Assembly (NCBI GenBank): GCA_013299045.1
Contig: JAAFJX010000008.1
Coordinates: 91,280-155,279 of the forward strand
DNA length: 64,000 nt
Reading direction: 5' to 3'
Source of the DNA: Cytophagales bacterium
GTDB taxonomy: Bacteria > Bacteroidota > Bacteroidia > Cytophagales > Bernardetiaceae
Shown here: piece after piece, positions 17,917 to 27,472 of the stretch
Layout of the letters: every line of letters starts with the position of its first letter
How positions within the stretch are numbered: the first letter of the stretch is position 1
Position numbers and translations under genes: made by a program
The notes under the pieces: model-generated
What the model was told of the DNA's origin: nothing
What the model saw: only the letters and a program-made list of their open reading frames with translations
The model's database searches: none

Positions 17917-18774
17917 ATGATTACTAAATTAAAAATAAGAATTTCTATATTCTTAATTGGTGCATTTACTTTTTTTAATTGTTCTGATAAAGAAAACAAA
18001 GAAAATAGTGTAGAAAGTAATTTAGTAGCTGAAATTTCAGAAAATAAACTTTATTTATCTGAAATTAAAAACATTATGCCTAAAAATATATCAAAACAAG
18101 ACAGTATAAGTTTTGTTAATCAATATATAAATGAATGGATAAAAAAAATAGTTTTGTATAAAAAAGCAGAAGAAGATGACCTTTTAAATGATGAAATAAT
18201 TGAAGCCAAAATAGAGAAATATAAACAAGAACTCTTTATCTATGAACTTGAAAAAAGATATGTTCTTAAAAATTTAGATACTGCTCTGAATGAAGATGAT
18301 ATAAATAAATATTATCAAGAGAATATAAATGAATTTACTTTAAAACAAGATATATTAAAGTGTTTTTATTTAAAGTTAGCTAAGAATGCACCTAATATTG
18401 ATTTAGCTCAAAAATTAATGCAAGCAAAAAGTCAAGAAGAAATAGATAATTTAAAATCTTATGCTTATACATATTCAAAACAATATAGTTTTGCAGAAAC
18501 TTATGAGCCAGTACAATCATTTATAGATAGTAGTCCTTTAGATAAAAATAGCTTGCAGTATAATAAAAATATTATTCGCAAAGATGATAATGAATTTACA
18601 TATTTTATAAAGGTAATAGATTATCAAATAGGCAACAAACCAGCTCCTTTAGTATTTGTTCGGAATCAAATAATGAATATCATTTTAAATAAACGAAAGG
18701 TAGATTTGATAAAAAAATTTGAAGATGATTTATTTGAAGAGGCTAAAAAAGGTGGGTCATACAAGATATATTAA
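17917..18774 (+). CDS. SurA-like periplasmic chaperone lipoprotein
   Basis: This 285-residue lipoprotein has a hydrophobic signal and FFNCSDKE (Cys22). After it, LVAEISENKLYLSEI and a run of helices (SFVNQYINEWIKKIVLYKKAEED, KYKQELFIYELEK) resemble the N-terminal substrate-binding domain of SurA/PrsA-type folding factors. The region from about residue 130 on, where a rotamase domain would lie, has EDINKYYQENINEF but no clear parvulin core, so chaperone rather than isomerase activity is likely. The gene is much more AT-rich than the giant gene 47 bases upstream. It converges with the TamL gene, whose N-terminal half shares that bias. Both concern outer-membrane biogenesis. Confidence 0.7.
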   Translation: MITKLKIRISIFLIGAFTFFNCSDKENKENSVESNLVAEISENKLYLSEIKNIMPKNISKQDSISFVNQYINEWIKKIVLYKKAEEDDLLNDEIIEAKIEKYKQELFIYELEKRYVLKNLDTALNEDDINKYYQENINEFTLKQDILKCFYLKLAKNAPNIDLAQKLMQAKSQEEIDNLKSYAYTYSKQYSFAETYEPVQSFIDSSPLDKNSLQYNKNIIRKDDNEFTYFIKVIDYQIGNKPAPLVFVRNQIMNIILNKRKVDLIKKFEDDLFEEAKKGGSYKIY

Positions 18775-18780
18775 AACAAC

Positions 18781-21267
18781 TTAGAATGGATAGCCAATGG
18801 CGATATGCCAAATGCTTTGCTGACCATTAAAAAGCCTGCCCCAGGTCATGTTGTCCAGCACGATGCGCTGCCCAAGCGGGCGAGCTGGCTCATAGGCTTT
18901 AATGCCCACGTCGGTTCGTATGATAAGAAACTCAAAGTCTAGCCGCAAACCAGCTCCTACCCCCAGTGCAATTTCGCGCCAAAAGTATTTGCTGATTTGC
19001 GCTCCTTTTCGGTTGTCTTTGGTGAGCATCCAAGTGTTGCCTGCATCAACAAAAAGAGCGCCTTCAACAAAGGAGACTAATTTTTTACGAAGTTCTAAAC
19101 TCGCCTCCAGTATAATTTCGCCTGGTTGTTCGAGCTGATAACTAGGTGACGCTGTTTCTAGGGTGTCTGCCTGATTGTAGCTACCTGGACCCAAACGTCG
19201 CGCATTAAATGCTCTGACACTGTTACTGCCGCCAATAAAAAAATATTTTTCATAGGGTAGAACAAGTCCTGACGATTGCGAAGGGCGCGCAATGCCAGTG
19301 TTCAAACGCATAGCCAAAATAGCGCCTCGTTTTGTTGGAAATGTTAGGCGTAAATCTGATGAGGCACGGAAAAAGCTAAAAAACACTAAGCTATCATTCT
19401 TGAAAACACGTTGAATCTGATTGCCGAGCAGCCCCTGACCAAGCAAGCTACCCAGCCGACTACCACCGCTCTCTAAAACAGACTGCCAATAAGTACCCAC
19501 TTTTTTTAGTCCCTGCGCATTGTTGTTGTAAGAAATTGCAGCCGACGAGCTAACCACCGCTGAGCTTCTAAAGCTCTGTAAGAGAGCATCATTCCCCGTA
19601 ATTTTTCGCAATGCTTTTTTGAAGTCGTCGCTGATGCTATCTGTAATGATAAGGTTTAAATCATACAAATTAATGCTATAAGTTGTATTTCGGTTGTTGT
19701 AAAGGCTGTATTTGAGATAACTCAGTAGGTTTGAACGGCTATACTCAATGCGCCTGGCTAACTGATAGCCCGTTTGTATGCGTGTTTGCGGATTGTATTT
19801 TCCCAAAATTCTTCGCAATTCAAAAGGAGTTGGCAGTAGGAGTTTTGGCACTGTTAAGGAAATATTAAAGTTTGCTTCACGGGCTTGGCGGCGCAATAGC
19901 ACATTGTTTGTGAAATTTGTTTGCGTTTCTACTAATCCACGCCCATTAAACTGCCAAATTTCGCAGGCGCGTAATAAGTTGCGCATAGAAAACGATGTAC
20001 TAAAGAAAGGGCCAGGTATAGACTGCGTTACGCTAACACCAGCTTCAAAAGATAAATTATATTTGGGATAAGAATTAACGTAAATATTTGCAGTACACTC
20101 TGTTCCTATGGTATCATAACGAATATTGACAAATTTGAATAAATCTACTGCACCAAGTGCGCGTTGCGTTACAATAGCAGCATCGTTATCGTATAAGTCG
20201 CCCGAACGAATTTTTATTTTTTTATCCAATATTTTTCTTGAATAATATTTTCCATGATAAATATAATTAACATTTTGATAAAAACTTTGCTTTTGATGCA
20301 AAATGCCTTTATCATAGTCTGCAATAAAATTTACCTGACTTATTCTAAAAATTTTATGTTGCAAATTTTTAAACGAATTATCAATAATAGTTTTTATTCC
20401 AAGATGATGAGTTTCTATAAAGTTTGTGTCAATAGAAAAATGGATGTATTCTTTAGAAAAATCAAGATAACCATTATTTTTAAATAAAGCAAATAATCTG
20501 TCTCGTTCTATTGACAAAGAAGTTTCGTTAAAAATATCATTTATTTGTAAATAAGATTTTGAAGTATTGTTCAAAACTAATTTTAAAATATTTGTATCTG
20601 CTATATTATACTCTAGTTTTTTTATATACTGAGGTAAATTTTCTTTTACAAAATAAGTTACTACTACCTTTTTCTGTGCTTTGTCTTTTATTTTAATTGT
20701 ATAAGTTACTCTGCTATCAAAAAAACCTTGTTGTTTTAGATAAAGATTCATTTGGCTAGTTGTTTGTTTTGTTAAACTACTATCATAAATAGATGGTTTT
20801 TCGCCAACAGAACGCATTAGCCAGTTGCCTTCGTTAATTTTCGTTTGCAAATTTTTAATTTTTTTATCTCGTTTCCGTATTAATTTTTGTTTTTTTTCTA
20901 AATCGCTTTCAGTAGAATCTTTTATTGCAATAAGACGTAAATCAAAACTAGCCTGAACATCTTTAATTTGTTGTTCATATCGTTTTTTTTGTTTTGGAAA
21001 AGATTTAAGCCCCATATAATAAGCATATACGTAAGGCATAGCTGGAAAATAAAAGATTTTTCTGTTTGGTTTTTGACGAAAAAATTGTTCTAAGTTTTCA
21101 ACAGGAATTTTTTTGCTTCCAATTATTGTTTGCTCGTATAAAAGTGTTTCATTTTGTTGTAATTTTTTTGTTGGAATGCAAGCAGTAATAAAAAAAAAGC
21201 TCGTGCAAATTGCTAAAAATGAAAAGTAGCTGAAAAATTCTATTGTTTTTTTAATTTTTTGCGTCAT
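18781..21267 (-). CDS. tamL: BamA/TamA-family outer-membrane assembly lipoprotein (TamL-type)
   Basis: This 828-residue Omp85-family protein has an N-terminal lipoprotein signal (FFITAC, Cys30), then a helical region (about 60-140), POTRA-like domains (about 150-420) and a C-terminal 16-strand barrel. The barrel carries the substrate-pore signatures FIGGSNSVRAFNARRLGPG and the closing DVGIKAYEP...GYPF. Bacteroidota use such lipidated TamA relatives (TamL) with TamB to assemble the outer membrane. The open frame extends to 21369, but ATG 21267 places the signal peptide correctly. The coding region changes from very AT-rich (N-terminal half) to moderate GC (barrel) near 20210. It converges with the SurA-like gene six bases away. 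Confidence 0.88.
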   Translation of the reverse strand: MTQKIKKTIEFFSYFSFLAICTSFFFITACIPTKKLQQNETLLYEQTIIGSKKIPVENLEQFFRQKPNRKIFYFPAMPYVYAYYMGLKSFPKQKKRYEQQIKDVQASFDLRLIAIKDSTESDLEKKQKLIRKRDKKIKNLQTKINEGNWLMRSVGEKPSIYDSSLTKQTTSQMNLYLKQQGFFDSRVTYTIKIKDKAQKKVVVTYFVKENLPQYIKKLEYNIADTNILKLVLNNTSKSYLQINDIFNETSLSIERDRLFALFKNNGYLDFSKEYIHFSIDTNFIETHHLGIKTIIDNSFKNLQHKIFRISQVNFIADYDKGILHQKQSFYQNVNYIYHGKYYSRKILDKKIKIRSGDLYDNDAAIVTQRALGAVDLFKFVNIRYDTIGTECTANIYVNSYPKYNLSFEAGVSVTQSIPGPFFSTSFSMRNLLRACEIWQFNGRGLVETQTNFTNNVLLRRQAREANFNISLTVPKLLLPTPFELRRILGKYNPQTRIQTGYQLARRIEYSRSNLLSYLKYSLYNNRNTTYSINLYDLNLIITDSISDDFKKALRKITGNDALLQSFRSSAVVSSSAAISYNNNAQGLKKVGTYWQSVLESGGSRLGSLLGQGLLGNQIQRVFKNDSLVFFSFFRASSDLRLTFPTKRGAILAMRLNTGIARPSQSSGLVLPYEKYFFIGGSNSVRAFNARRLGPGSYNQADTLETASPSYQLEQPGEIILEASLELRKKLVSFVEGALFVDAGNTWMLTKDNRKGAQISKYFWREIALGVGAGLRLDFEFLIIRTDVGIKAYEPARPLGQRIVLDNMTWGRLFNGQQSIWHIAIGYPF

Positions 21268-21462
21268 TTTTTTATCTACACAATAAAAGTGAAACTTAAT
21301 ACTATTACGGGAATAAATTTTTATTGCAGAGCAAACAATAGGATTGACTGGCACTAACCAGATAAGCAAAAGTACATGGCTTTTCTGAAAAGTCCAAATC
21401 TGACTGATTCTAGGTGCTAATATCTTTTGAGAAGTTTAAATATAAACATCTAGTAATCAGAA

Positions 21463-21813
21463 TCATAAACTCTGACCAAAAGTAATCAAATTGGCATCAG
21501 GGTCTAGCAAAGAAAACTCCCGTTGCCCCCAAGGTTTGTCTGCTAAAGGTGCAGCGGGGTGTATTTTTACGTCCTTATTGCATAAACTTTGATAGAACGC
21601 ATCAATAGCATCAGTCCTAATATAAACTTGGCCATAATTATCCTTGGGGTTCAGTTCTTTGAACTCAAAAAAATGAATTTCTATATTGCCCTTGAAGAGA
21701 ATCAAATAGTCGTCATAGTCTGCGCCCTCTTCAAAGCTGAGTTGTTCAAGATAGTACAGCTTGGTAGCTGCTTTGTTGCGCATAGGCAGTTTGGGGCAAA
21801 TTTCTGTCAGCAT
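21463..21813 (-). CDS. VOC-superfamily protein (glyoxalase/bleomycin-resistance fold)
   Basis: This 116-residue cytoplasmic protein has the beta-alpha-beta-beta-beta repeats of the vicinal-oxygen-chelate fold: YYLEQLSFEEGADYDDYLILFKG and IEIHFFEF in the first half, GQVYIRTDAIDAFY and the closing PWGQREFSLLDPDANLITFGQ in the second. The last segment is characteristic of bleomycin-binding-type members. Most such proteins are dimeric antibiotic-binding proteins or uncharacterised lyases, so resistance should not be assumed. The annotated frame reaches a TTG at 21840, but ATG 21813 matches family starts. Confidence 0.85.
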   Translation of the reverse strand: MLTEICPKLPMRNKAATKLYYLEQLSFEEGADYDDYLILFKGNIEIHFFEFKELNPKDNYGQVYIRTDAIDAFYQSLCNKDVKIHPAAPLADKPWGQREFSLLDPDANLITFGQSL

Positions 21814-22193
21814 GGCTAAGGAGTAGTTGTTATTTATCAAAGAAAACGGTGAATTGAAGAATGAATTGTGAAGTTATCTTTTTTATTGAAGCGCTTTGAT
21901 GATGCGAACAGGCCCTTATCCTATATGCTATTTGAATGATGTTAAAGTTTTTATTTTAAATATTTTATGCTTTTCCGGTACGACCTTTAAGGCTCTTTTG
22001 GCTAGTTGGTTCTCTGAGCAATGGCAAGATAATTGATAGTAGTGAATGTTTTAGGAAAAAGATATGAATGCTTGGTTTTCAAATATATGCAAAACTCATA
22101 TAAAAGTTTGGCCTAAACAGTTTACTCAATATTTGGCATAAAGCATTTTTTGGGTTACTTTTATGCCGAAAAATAGACAAAATATCAAAAGCT
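21814..22193. other. Intergenic region with a leader hairpin before the Usp gene
   Basis: About 380 bases without a gene. GGCATAAA at 22135 and TTTATGCC ending at 22167 form an 8-bp stem about 27 bases before the Usp start codon. The rest is AT-rich with no recognisable motif. Confidence 0.4.
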
Positions 22194-23048
22194 ATGCTAA
22201 CTATCTTGATTCCAACAGATTTTTCTGATGCGGCTGAAAAAGCAGCAGAGTTTGCCATCCACTTGGCAGACCAGAATAGAATTAATTTGGTGTTTTTTCA
22301 TGAATATCATAGCAAAAGACCTCCTGCTACTGGCCAGAGTGAGCAACAGCAACTGCTTAAAGAGGTAAAAGAAGAGCATACAGAACGACTAGTTAATCAT
22401 GTAAAAGCGCTGTTTATTCGCTTAAACAAAGAGTATCGCTCCGACAGGGTGGATTTTTACCTCTCGGAGGGCTTTAATCTGCCCGAAAATATCGTAGAGG
22501 CTGCTCAGCATTACAGCGTGGATTTGATTATGACAGGAACAACTGGTGCGAACTCTTTGGGCAAAAAATTGTTTGGCAGTAATACGTCCAATTTGATGAC
22601 TATTTCTCGTTTTCCTGTACTGAGTATTCCGCCATCGTTTACCGTTAAAAGTTTAGACCGCTTAGCGCTTGCCACTACGCTCACGCACATCAACAGCGAA
22701 CTGATAAGGATTATGGATATTGTCAAGATTCTTAATGTGGGGCTTGATGTGTTCTTTGTGTATCCCAACTTCCCCGAACACGTCAATCTTGATGATTATA
22801 CACCGCGCGACCTCGAAGTTACTTGGAGGCAGAAGTTTGGGCACGAAGATGTAAGGTTTTATTTTGTCCATACCAGCGATACCAACGACACACGCGCTGG
22901 CATTGAGGAGTTCATTCACCTCTATAAGCCATGCGTCTTGGCAATGTTCATGCGTGAGCGTTCTCTTTTTGATAAGGTACTGAATGCCAGCCTCACCGCC
23001 AATGTTGTCAATTATTTAAAGCTACCAGTCCTCTCTATCAAAGACTAA
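22194..23048 (+). CDS. Universal stress protein, two tandem UspA domains
   Basis: This 284-residue cytoplasmic protein starts with ILIPTDFSDAAEKAAEFAIHLA, the standard UspA N-terminus. The first domain (about 1-145) ends with the nucleotide-binding-type loop DLIMTGTTGANSLGKKLFGSNT...PVLSIPP, the GxxGx9GS pattern. The second, degenerate domain (about 150-284) lacks a clear ATP loop but ends with the same LPVLSIKD strand. Tandem UspA proteins are common in Bacteroidota and are linked to starvation or redox stress. A short hairpin lies in the leader. It is followed 51 bases on by folD, and co-transcription is possible but not certain. Confidence 0.93.
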   Translation: MLTILIPTDFSDAAEKAAEFAIHLADQNRINLVFFHEYHSKRPPATGQSEQQQLLKEVKEEHTERLVNHVKALFIRLNKEYRSDRVDFYLSEGFNLPENIVEAAQHYSVDLIMTGTTGANSLGKKLFGSNTSNLMTISRFPVLSIPPSFTVKSLDRLALATTLTHINSELIRIMDIVKILNVGLDVFFVYPNFPEHVNLDDYTPRDLEVTWRQKFGHEDVRFYFVHTSDTNDTRAGIEEFIHLYKPCVLAMFMRERSLFDKVLNASLTANVVNYLKLPVLSIKD

Positions 23049-23099
23049 AGTCATCAACTATTTCACAAACACTATTATTACAATTTTACAGACAGCACA

Positions 23100-23984
23100 A
23101 TGGTATTATTGGACGGCAAAAAAATAGCAGAGGACATTAAAATTGAACTCAGGCAGGCCCTTGCGCAAATACAAGATGCGGGTGAAAAAGTCCCACATTT
23201 AGCCACTATTCTTGTAGGAGATATGGCCGCCAGCCAAACTTATGTCCGAAACAAAATGAAAGCCTGTGAGGAAGTAGGCATCAAAGCCTCTCTGTTTCAC
23301 TTCCCCGCCACCATTACCGCCGAAGAGCTTGTTCAAAAAGTTGAAAAGCTGAACCAGAATCCCGAAATAGACGGGTTTTTTGTACAACTGCCTCTTCCTG
23401 CGCACCTGAATGCCGAAATGATTACACTGGCCATAGACCCACGAAAAGATGTAGACGGCTTTCACCCCGAGAATTTGGGTAAGATGATGCTAGATTTACC
23501 CTGCTTCTTGCCCGCCACGCCTTTTGGCATCACAGAAATTCTGCGCCGCTACAACATTGAAACTTCGGGCAAAAACTGTGTTGTTATAGGCAGAAGCCAC
23601 ATAGTGGGTATGCCTATGGGGCTGCTTATGTCGCGTAATCATCCACAGGGGAACTGCACTGTAACCGTGGCACATAGCCGAACCAAGAATCTCAAAGAAG
23701 TTACACGAAACGCAGACATTTTGATTGTTGCTATCGGCAAAGCAGATTTTGTAACGGCAGATATGGTCAAGGAGGGGGCTGTCATCATTGATGTAGGAAT
23801 TAATCGGGTTCAAACGACTGATGGCAAATCAAAAATTAAGGGCGATGTTCATTTTGAAAGCGTAGCGCCTAAATGCGCTTACATTTCGCCTGTTCCGGGT
23901 GGTGTAGGCAGCACTACAGTTATTGCCTTGCTCATGAATACCTTTAGAGCAGCCAAAGGCAAAAAAGAACTGACTACTAGTTAA
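23100..23984 (+). CDS. folD: Bifunctional methylenetetrahydrofolate dehydrogenase/methenyltetrahydrofolate cyclohydrolase
   Basis: FolD interconverts 5,10-methylene-, methenyl- and 10-formyl-tetrahydrofolate in one-carbon metabolism, using NADP. The 294 residues cover the whole family: the catalytic YVRNK near residues 42-46, DGFFVQLPLP (about 92-101), DPRKDVDGFHPENLG, the Rossmann motif VVIGRSHIVGMPMGLL and the terminal SPVPGGVGSTTVIALLMNT. The length is normal. It is the first gene of a compact group with the rhomboid protease (25-base gap) and ligA. Confidence 0.97.
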   Translation: MVLLDGKKIAEDIKIELRQALAQIQDAGEKVPHLATILVGDMAASQTYVRNKMKACEEVGIKASLFHFPATITAEELVQKVEKLNQNPEIDGFFVQLPLPAHLNAEMITLAIDPRKDVDGFHPENLGKMMLDLPCFLPATPFGITEILRRYNIETSGKNCVVIGRSHIVGMPMGLLMSRNHPQGNCTVTVAHSRTKNLKEVTRNADILIVAIGKADFVTADMVKEGAVIIDVGINRVQTTDGKSKIKGDVHFESVAPKCAYISPVPGGVGSTTVIALLMNTFRAAKGKKELTTS

Positions 23985-24009
23985 TTTTATTCTAATTCGC
24001 CTTGTTCAA

Positions 24010-24660
24010 ATGTCTATTTTTAAATCGTTGCGCTGGCCTATCCTTTTTGCTGTGCTGATATGGCTCATTGAGTTCGCTGATGCAGTTTTCAGGCTTGATT
24101 TGGAGCACTATGGTGTTTTTCCGCGCCGTCTGGAAGGAGCTTGGGGTATTTTGCTTAGCCCACTTTTGCATGACGATTGGGCGCACCTTATTTCCAACAC
24201 AATCCCTCTTCTGGTACTTTCTGCTGGTATTGCCCTTTTTTATCCTGCTTTGGTATGGCGAATTTGGAGCTTTATTTATGTAGTATCGGGTATGCTGGTA
24301 TGGTTTTTTGCGCGCTCTTCCTATCATGTAGGCGCAAGCAGCCTTATTTATGGTTTTGCTGCTTTTCTATTTGCTAGTGGCCTTTTTCGTAATGATTTCA
24401 AAGCGGTTGGTATAGCGGCAGCAGTTGCAATGCTTTATGGCGGTATGATTGCTGGTGTATTTCCTACCCAGCCCAATATGTCCTGGGAAGGCCACTTGTT
24501 TGGTGGTGTAGCGGGCGTTGCGATAGCTTATTTGTTACGTAAAAAAAACAGTGGACTACAAGAACCTCATGAGCAGTCTGTTTATCCTAATATAGACCAC
24601 CGAGAAGGTTACACCAATATTGAAAACAAGAAATTCAAATACAATTTCAAACAAAAATGA
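24010..24660 (+). CDS. Rhomboid-family intramembrane serine protease
   Basis: This 216-residue membrane protein has about six hydrophobic segments in a compact rhomboid core. The motifs are HLISN (59-63), the catalytic-serine loop VGASSLIYG (Ser110) and the catalytic-histidine helix WEGHLFGG (His162). The usual GxSG box reads GASS here, a mild departure. Rhomboids cleave transmembrane substrates inside the bilayer; the substrate is unknown. The last four bases (ATGA) overlap the ligA start, so translation is probably coupled. The short hydrophilic tail after residue 180 is of no recognised type. Confidence 0.9.
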   Translation: MSIFKSLRWPILFAVLIWLIEFADAVFRLDLEHYGVFPRRLEGAWGILLSPLLHDDWAHLISNTIPLLVLSAGIALFYPALVWRIWSFIYVVSGMLVWFFARSSYHVGASSLIYGFAAFLFASGLFRNDFKAVGIAAAVAMLYGGMIAGVFPTQPNMSWEGHLFGGVAGVAIAYLLRKKNSGLQEPHEQSVYPNIDHREGYTNIENKKFKYNFKQK

Positions 24661-26699
24661 GTTTGGAAAGCATAAAAGCCGAAATAGTAGAGCTCACTCA
24701 GCGCCTGAACCGCTATAATCATTTCTACTACCAAGAACATATTTCAAAAATATCTGACTTTGAGTTTGATAGCCTTTTGAAGCGCCTAACGGATTTGGAA
24801 TTAGCCTATCCGTTATTCAAACAACCAGACTCTCCTACCCAGCGCGTAGGCGGCAGCATCAACAAAGCCTTTGAAACTGTTAGGCACAGATACCCCATGC
24901 TTTCTCTATCAAATACTTATAGCGATGAAGATTTGCAAGATTTTGATGAGCGTATTCAAAAAGATAGCGTGGGCGCATATCAATTTGTAACCGAACTGAA
25001 ATTTGACGGTGTGGCTATTTCCTTAGTCTACGAGAATGGGTTACTCGTACAGGCCATCACACGCGGCGATGGTGAGCAGGGCGACGATGTAACGGCTAAT
25101 ATCAAAACTATTCGTACTATTCCGCTCCGCATTCAGCCTTCATCAATGCCCGCACCTGCCTATTTTGTGGTACGGGGCGAAGTTTTTATGCCAAAATCAG
25201 AGTTTGAGCGTATCAATTTGGAAATTGCACAAGACAATCTTGAACGCGAACGCTTAGGCAAAAAGCCCAATAATCTGCTCGCTAATCCGCGCAATGCGGC
25301 ATCAGGAACACTCAAGAACCAAGATGCTAGCGCGGTAGCAAAACGCCGTTTGGACTGCTATATCTATGATGTTTTAGGCGACTATTTGAGTTTTGATACA
25401 CATTTTGACGCACTCAAAGCACTCAAAAGCTGGGGTTTTCAGGTCTCAGATAACTACGCACTTTGTGCCAATATTGAGGAGGTGAAGGCTTACATCAATG
25501 AATGGGAGCAAAAGCGCTTCAACTTGCCATTGGACACGGACGGCATCGTTGTTAAAATCAACAACTATACACAGCGCATGGATTTGGGCTTTACGTCCAA
25601 GTCGCCGCGCTGGGCTATTGCCTACAAATACAAGGCTGAATCTGCTCGTACAGTGGTCAGAACAGTGGATTTTCAGGTGGGTAGAACAGGAAAAGTTACA
25701 CCAGTGGCCAATTTGAAGCCCGTGCTTTTGGCCGGAACGACCGTCAAACGCGCCACCCTGCACAATGCCAACGAAATTGAGCGGCTGGGCTTAAACATAG
25801 GCGACACAGTTTTTTTGGAAAAAGGCGGCGAAATTATCCCAAAGATTACAGGCGTAGATACCAGCCAAAAACGCGGAGCAGATACCCTGCTATTTCCTAC
25901 GCATTGTCCTGAATGCCAGACTATTTTAGAAAGACGTGAGGGCGAGGTGGATTTCTTCTGCCCCAATGACCGCGCTTGCCCTCCGCAAATGCTGGGTGCA
26001 TTACAGCACTTTGTGCATCGTAAAGCCTTGAACATTGAGAGCTTAGGCGAAAAAACATTAGAGCTTTTTTATAAGAAGGGGCTCGTTCGCAATGTGGCCG
26101 ATTTGTACGACCTCAAGGCAGACCAAATCTTGGCGCTGGAAGGCTTCAAGGAACAATCTACAAAAAACATTCTCCAGAGCCTAGAAAACGCAAAAAAGCA
26201 ACCGTTCAGCAAGGTTCTGTTTGCGCTTGGTATCCGCTTTGTGGGCGAAAGCGTAGCCGAAAAACTGGCCGTTTATTTTGGCAGCTTGGCCAATTTGCGT
26301 GCTGCTAGCCTTGAGAGCCTTGTGGAAGTGCCAGAAATAGGTGAGCGTATTGCTAAGAGTATCTTGGCGTACTTCAATGAATCCGAAAATGACCTGACCG
26401 TCCGTAGATTAGAAAGTCATGGTCTTTGTTTTATGCACACACAGGAGGCGGTACAGCAGCGCGGTAATGCGCTTGAGGGCAAGACTTACTTAGTTACAGG
26501 CTCTTTTGAGGGTTATAGCCGTGAGGATATGGACAGAGTAGTGCGTGAAAACGGAGGAAAACTGGCTTCAGGCGTATCAGCCAAGCTAGACGTTCTGGTG
26601 GTGGGCGAAAAAGCAGGCGCTTCAAAACTCAAAAAAGCAGAGCAGCTTGGTGTGCGAATGATGTATGCTGATGAATTTTGGGATTTACTAAAAGTCTGA
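24657..26699 (+). CDS. ligA: NAD-dependent DNA ligase
   Basis: LigA seals nicks during replication and repair with NAD as cofactor. The 680 residues include the Ia domain YNHFYYQ, the adenylation lysine in ELKFDG (Lys115), the TRGDG motif, the OB fold, a four-cysteine zinc finger (CPEC...CPNDRAC), helix-hairpin-helix repeats (LEGFKEQST, VPEIGERIAKSI) and a C-terminal BRCT domain (LEGKTYLVTGSFEGYSRED). All domains are intact and the length is typical. It overlaps the rhomboid gene by four bases. A 13-bp stem-loop follows the stop. Confidence 0.98.
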   Translation: MSLESIKAEIVELTQRLNRYNHFYYQEHISKISDFEFDSLLKRLTDLELAYPLFKQPDSPTQRVGGSINKAFETVRHRYPMLSLSNTYSDEDLQDFDERIQKDSVGAYQFVTELKFDGVAISLVYENGLLVQAITRGDGEQGDDVTANIKTIRTIPLRIQPSSMPAPAYFVVRGEVFMPKSEFERINLEIAQDNLERERLGKKPNNLLANPRNAASGTLKNQDASAVAKRRLDCYIYDVLGDYLSFDTHFDALKALKSWGFQVSDNYALCANIEEVKAYINEWEQKRFNLPLDTDGIVVKINNYTQRMDLGFTSKSPRWAIAYKYKAESARTVVRTVDFQVGRTGKVTPVANLKPVLLAGTTVKRATLHNANEIERLGLNIGDTVFLEKGGEIIPKITGVDTSQKRGADTLLFPTHCPECQTILERREGEVDFFCPNDRACPPQMLGALQHFVHRKALNIESLGEKTLELFYKKGLVRNVADLYDLKADQILALEGFKEQSTKNILQSLENAKKQPFSKVLFALGIRFVGESVAEKLAVYFGSLANLRAASLESLVEVPEIGERIAKSILAYFNESENDLTVRRLESHGLCFMHTQEAVQQRGNALEGKTYLVTGSFEGYSREDMDRVVRENGGKLASGVSAKLDVLVVGEKAGASKLKKAEQLGVRMMYADEFWDLLKV

Positions 26700-26718
26700 T
26701 GATGTCATGCACTAACTC

Positions 26719-26757
26719 GTTGCTCTCAAAGCAGTCTATGAGTACTTTGTGAGCAAC
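26719..26757 (+). other. Stem-loop after ligA
   Basis: GTTGCTCTCAAAG (26719-26731) and CTTTGTGAGCAAC (26745-26757) pair over 13 positions with one mismatch, 20 bases past the ligA stop. No T-run follows, so it may stabilise the 3' end rather than terminate. Confidence 0.5.
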
Positions 26758-26902
26758 AACAAGAATTAATCTGCTTGATGCACCTCAAAAAATTGCCTAA
26801 TTTATGACTGAAACAAGAGCTGTTGTAGTTATTGATTGAAGTTACCTTATGTGTTAGAACACACAAGCAAATCGCCTTTTTGGCTCTTACCTAAACGTTG
26901 CA

Positions 26903-27472
26903 TTATCTGTTGAGTTTAAGTTTTGGTGTTTGGGAAGAATCTTTTTCAAACTCAAGTGAGGCAGAATTAATGCAATAGCGCAAGCCACCTTTGTCGCGGG
27001 GGCCGTCCTCAAAAACATGGCCTAAGTGTGCGCCACATTTGCTGCACATCACCTCTACACGCACCATACCATAAGATAAATCTTTTTCCTCTTTAATAAT
27101 TTCATCATTGGCCGGTGCATAAAAACTAGGCCAGCCGCAACCCGAGTCATACTTGGTGGTAGAAGTAAAAAGCTCCTCGCCACAGCAAACGCACTTGTAG
27201 CTCCCTTTTTCTTTATTGTTCCAATATTGGCCTGTAAAAGCTCGTTCCGTGCCTTTTTTACGGGTTACTTCATACTGTTCGGGGCTGAGTTGTTTTTTCC
27301 ATTCAGCGTCAGTTTTTTCTACAAACGAATCGTTAGGTTTCATGGGTGTATCTAATGAACTTAGAGTGGATTGTGTTGAATTATAGGCTTTTATAGCAGC
27401 GCTTTGCTGTTTCTGGGCGCAACCAAAAGTACAAAAAAGAAACAATATTACTATAAAACTACGATAGCGCAT
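26903..27472 (-). CDS. msrB: Peptide-methionine (R)-S-oxide reductase, lipoprotein form
   Basis: MsrB reduces the R-epimer of methionine sulfoxide in oxidised proteins. From ATG 27472 the protein has about 189 residues: a lipoprotein signal ([12 protein letters not shown], Cys18) and the MsrB domain (about 55-185). The two zinc-binding CxxC pairs are CVCCG and CSKCG, with GCGWPSF and the catalytic cysteine in [12 protein letters not shown]. The signal places repair in the periplasm or outer-membrane face, as in other Bacteroidota. Two upstream in-frame ATGs (27502, 27493) are possible but lengthen the n-region. No msrA is adjacent. Confidence 0.95.
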   Translation of the reverse strand: MRYRSFIVILFLFCTFGCAQKQQSAAIKAYNSTQSTLSSLDTPMKPNDSFVEKTDAEWKKQLSPEQYEVTRKKGTERAFTGQYWNNKEKGSYKCVCCGEELFTSTTKYDSGCGWPSFYAPANDEIIKEEKDLSYGMVRVEVMCSKCGAHLGHVFEDGPRDKGGLRYCINSASLEFEKDSSQTPKLKLNR

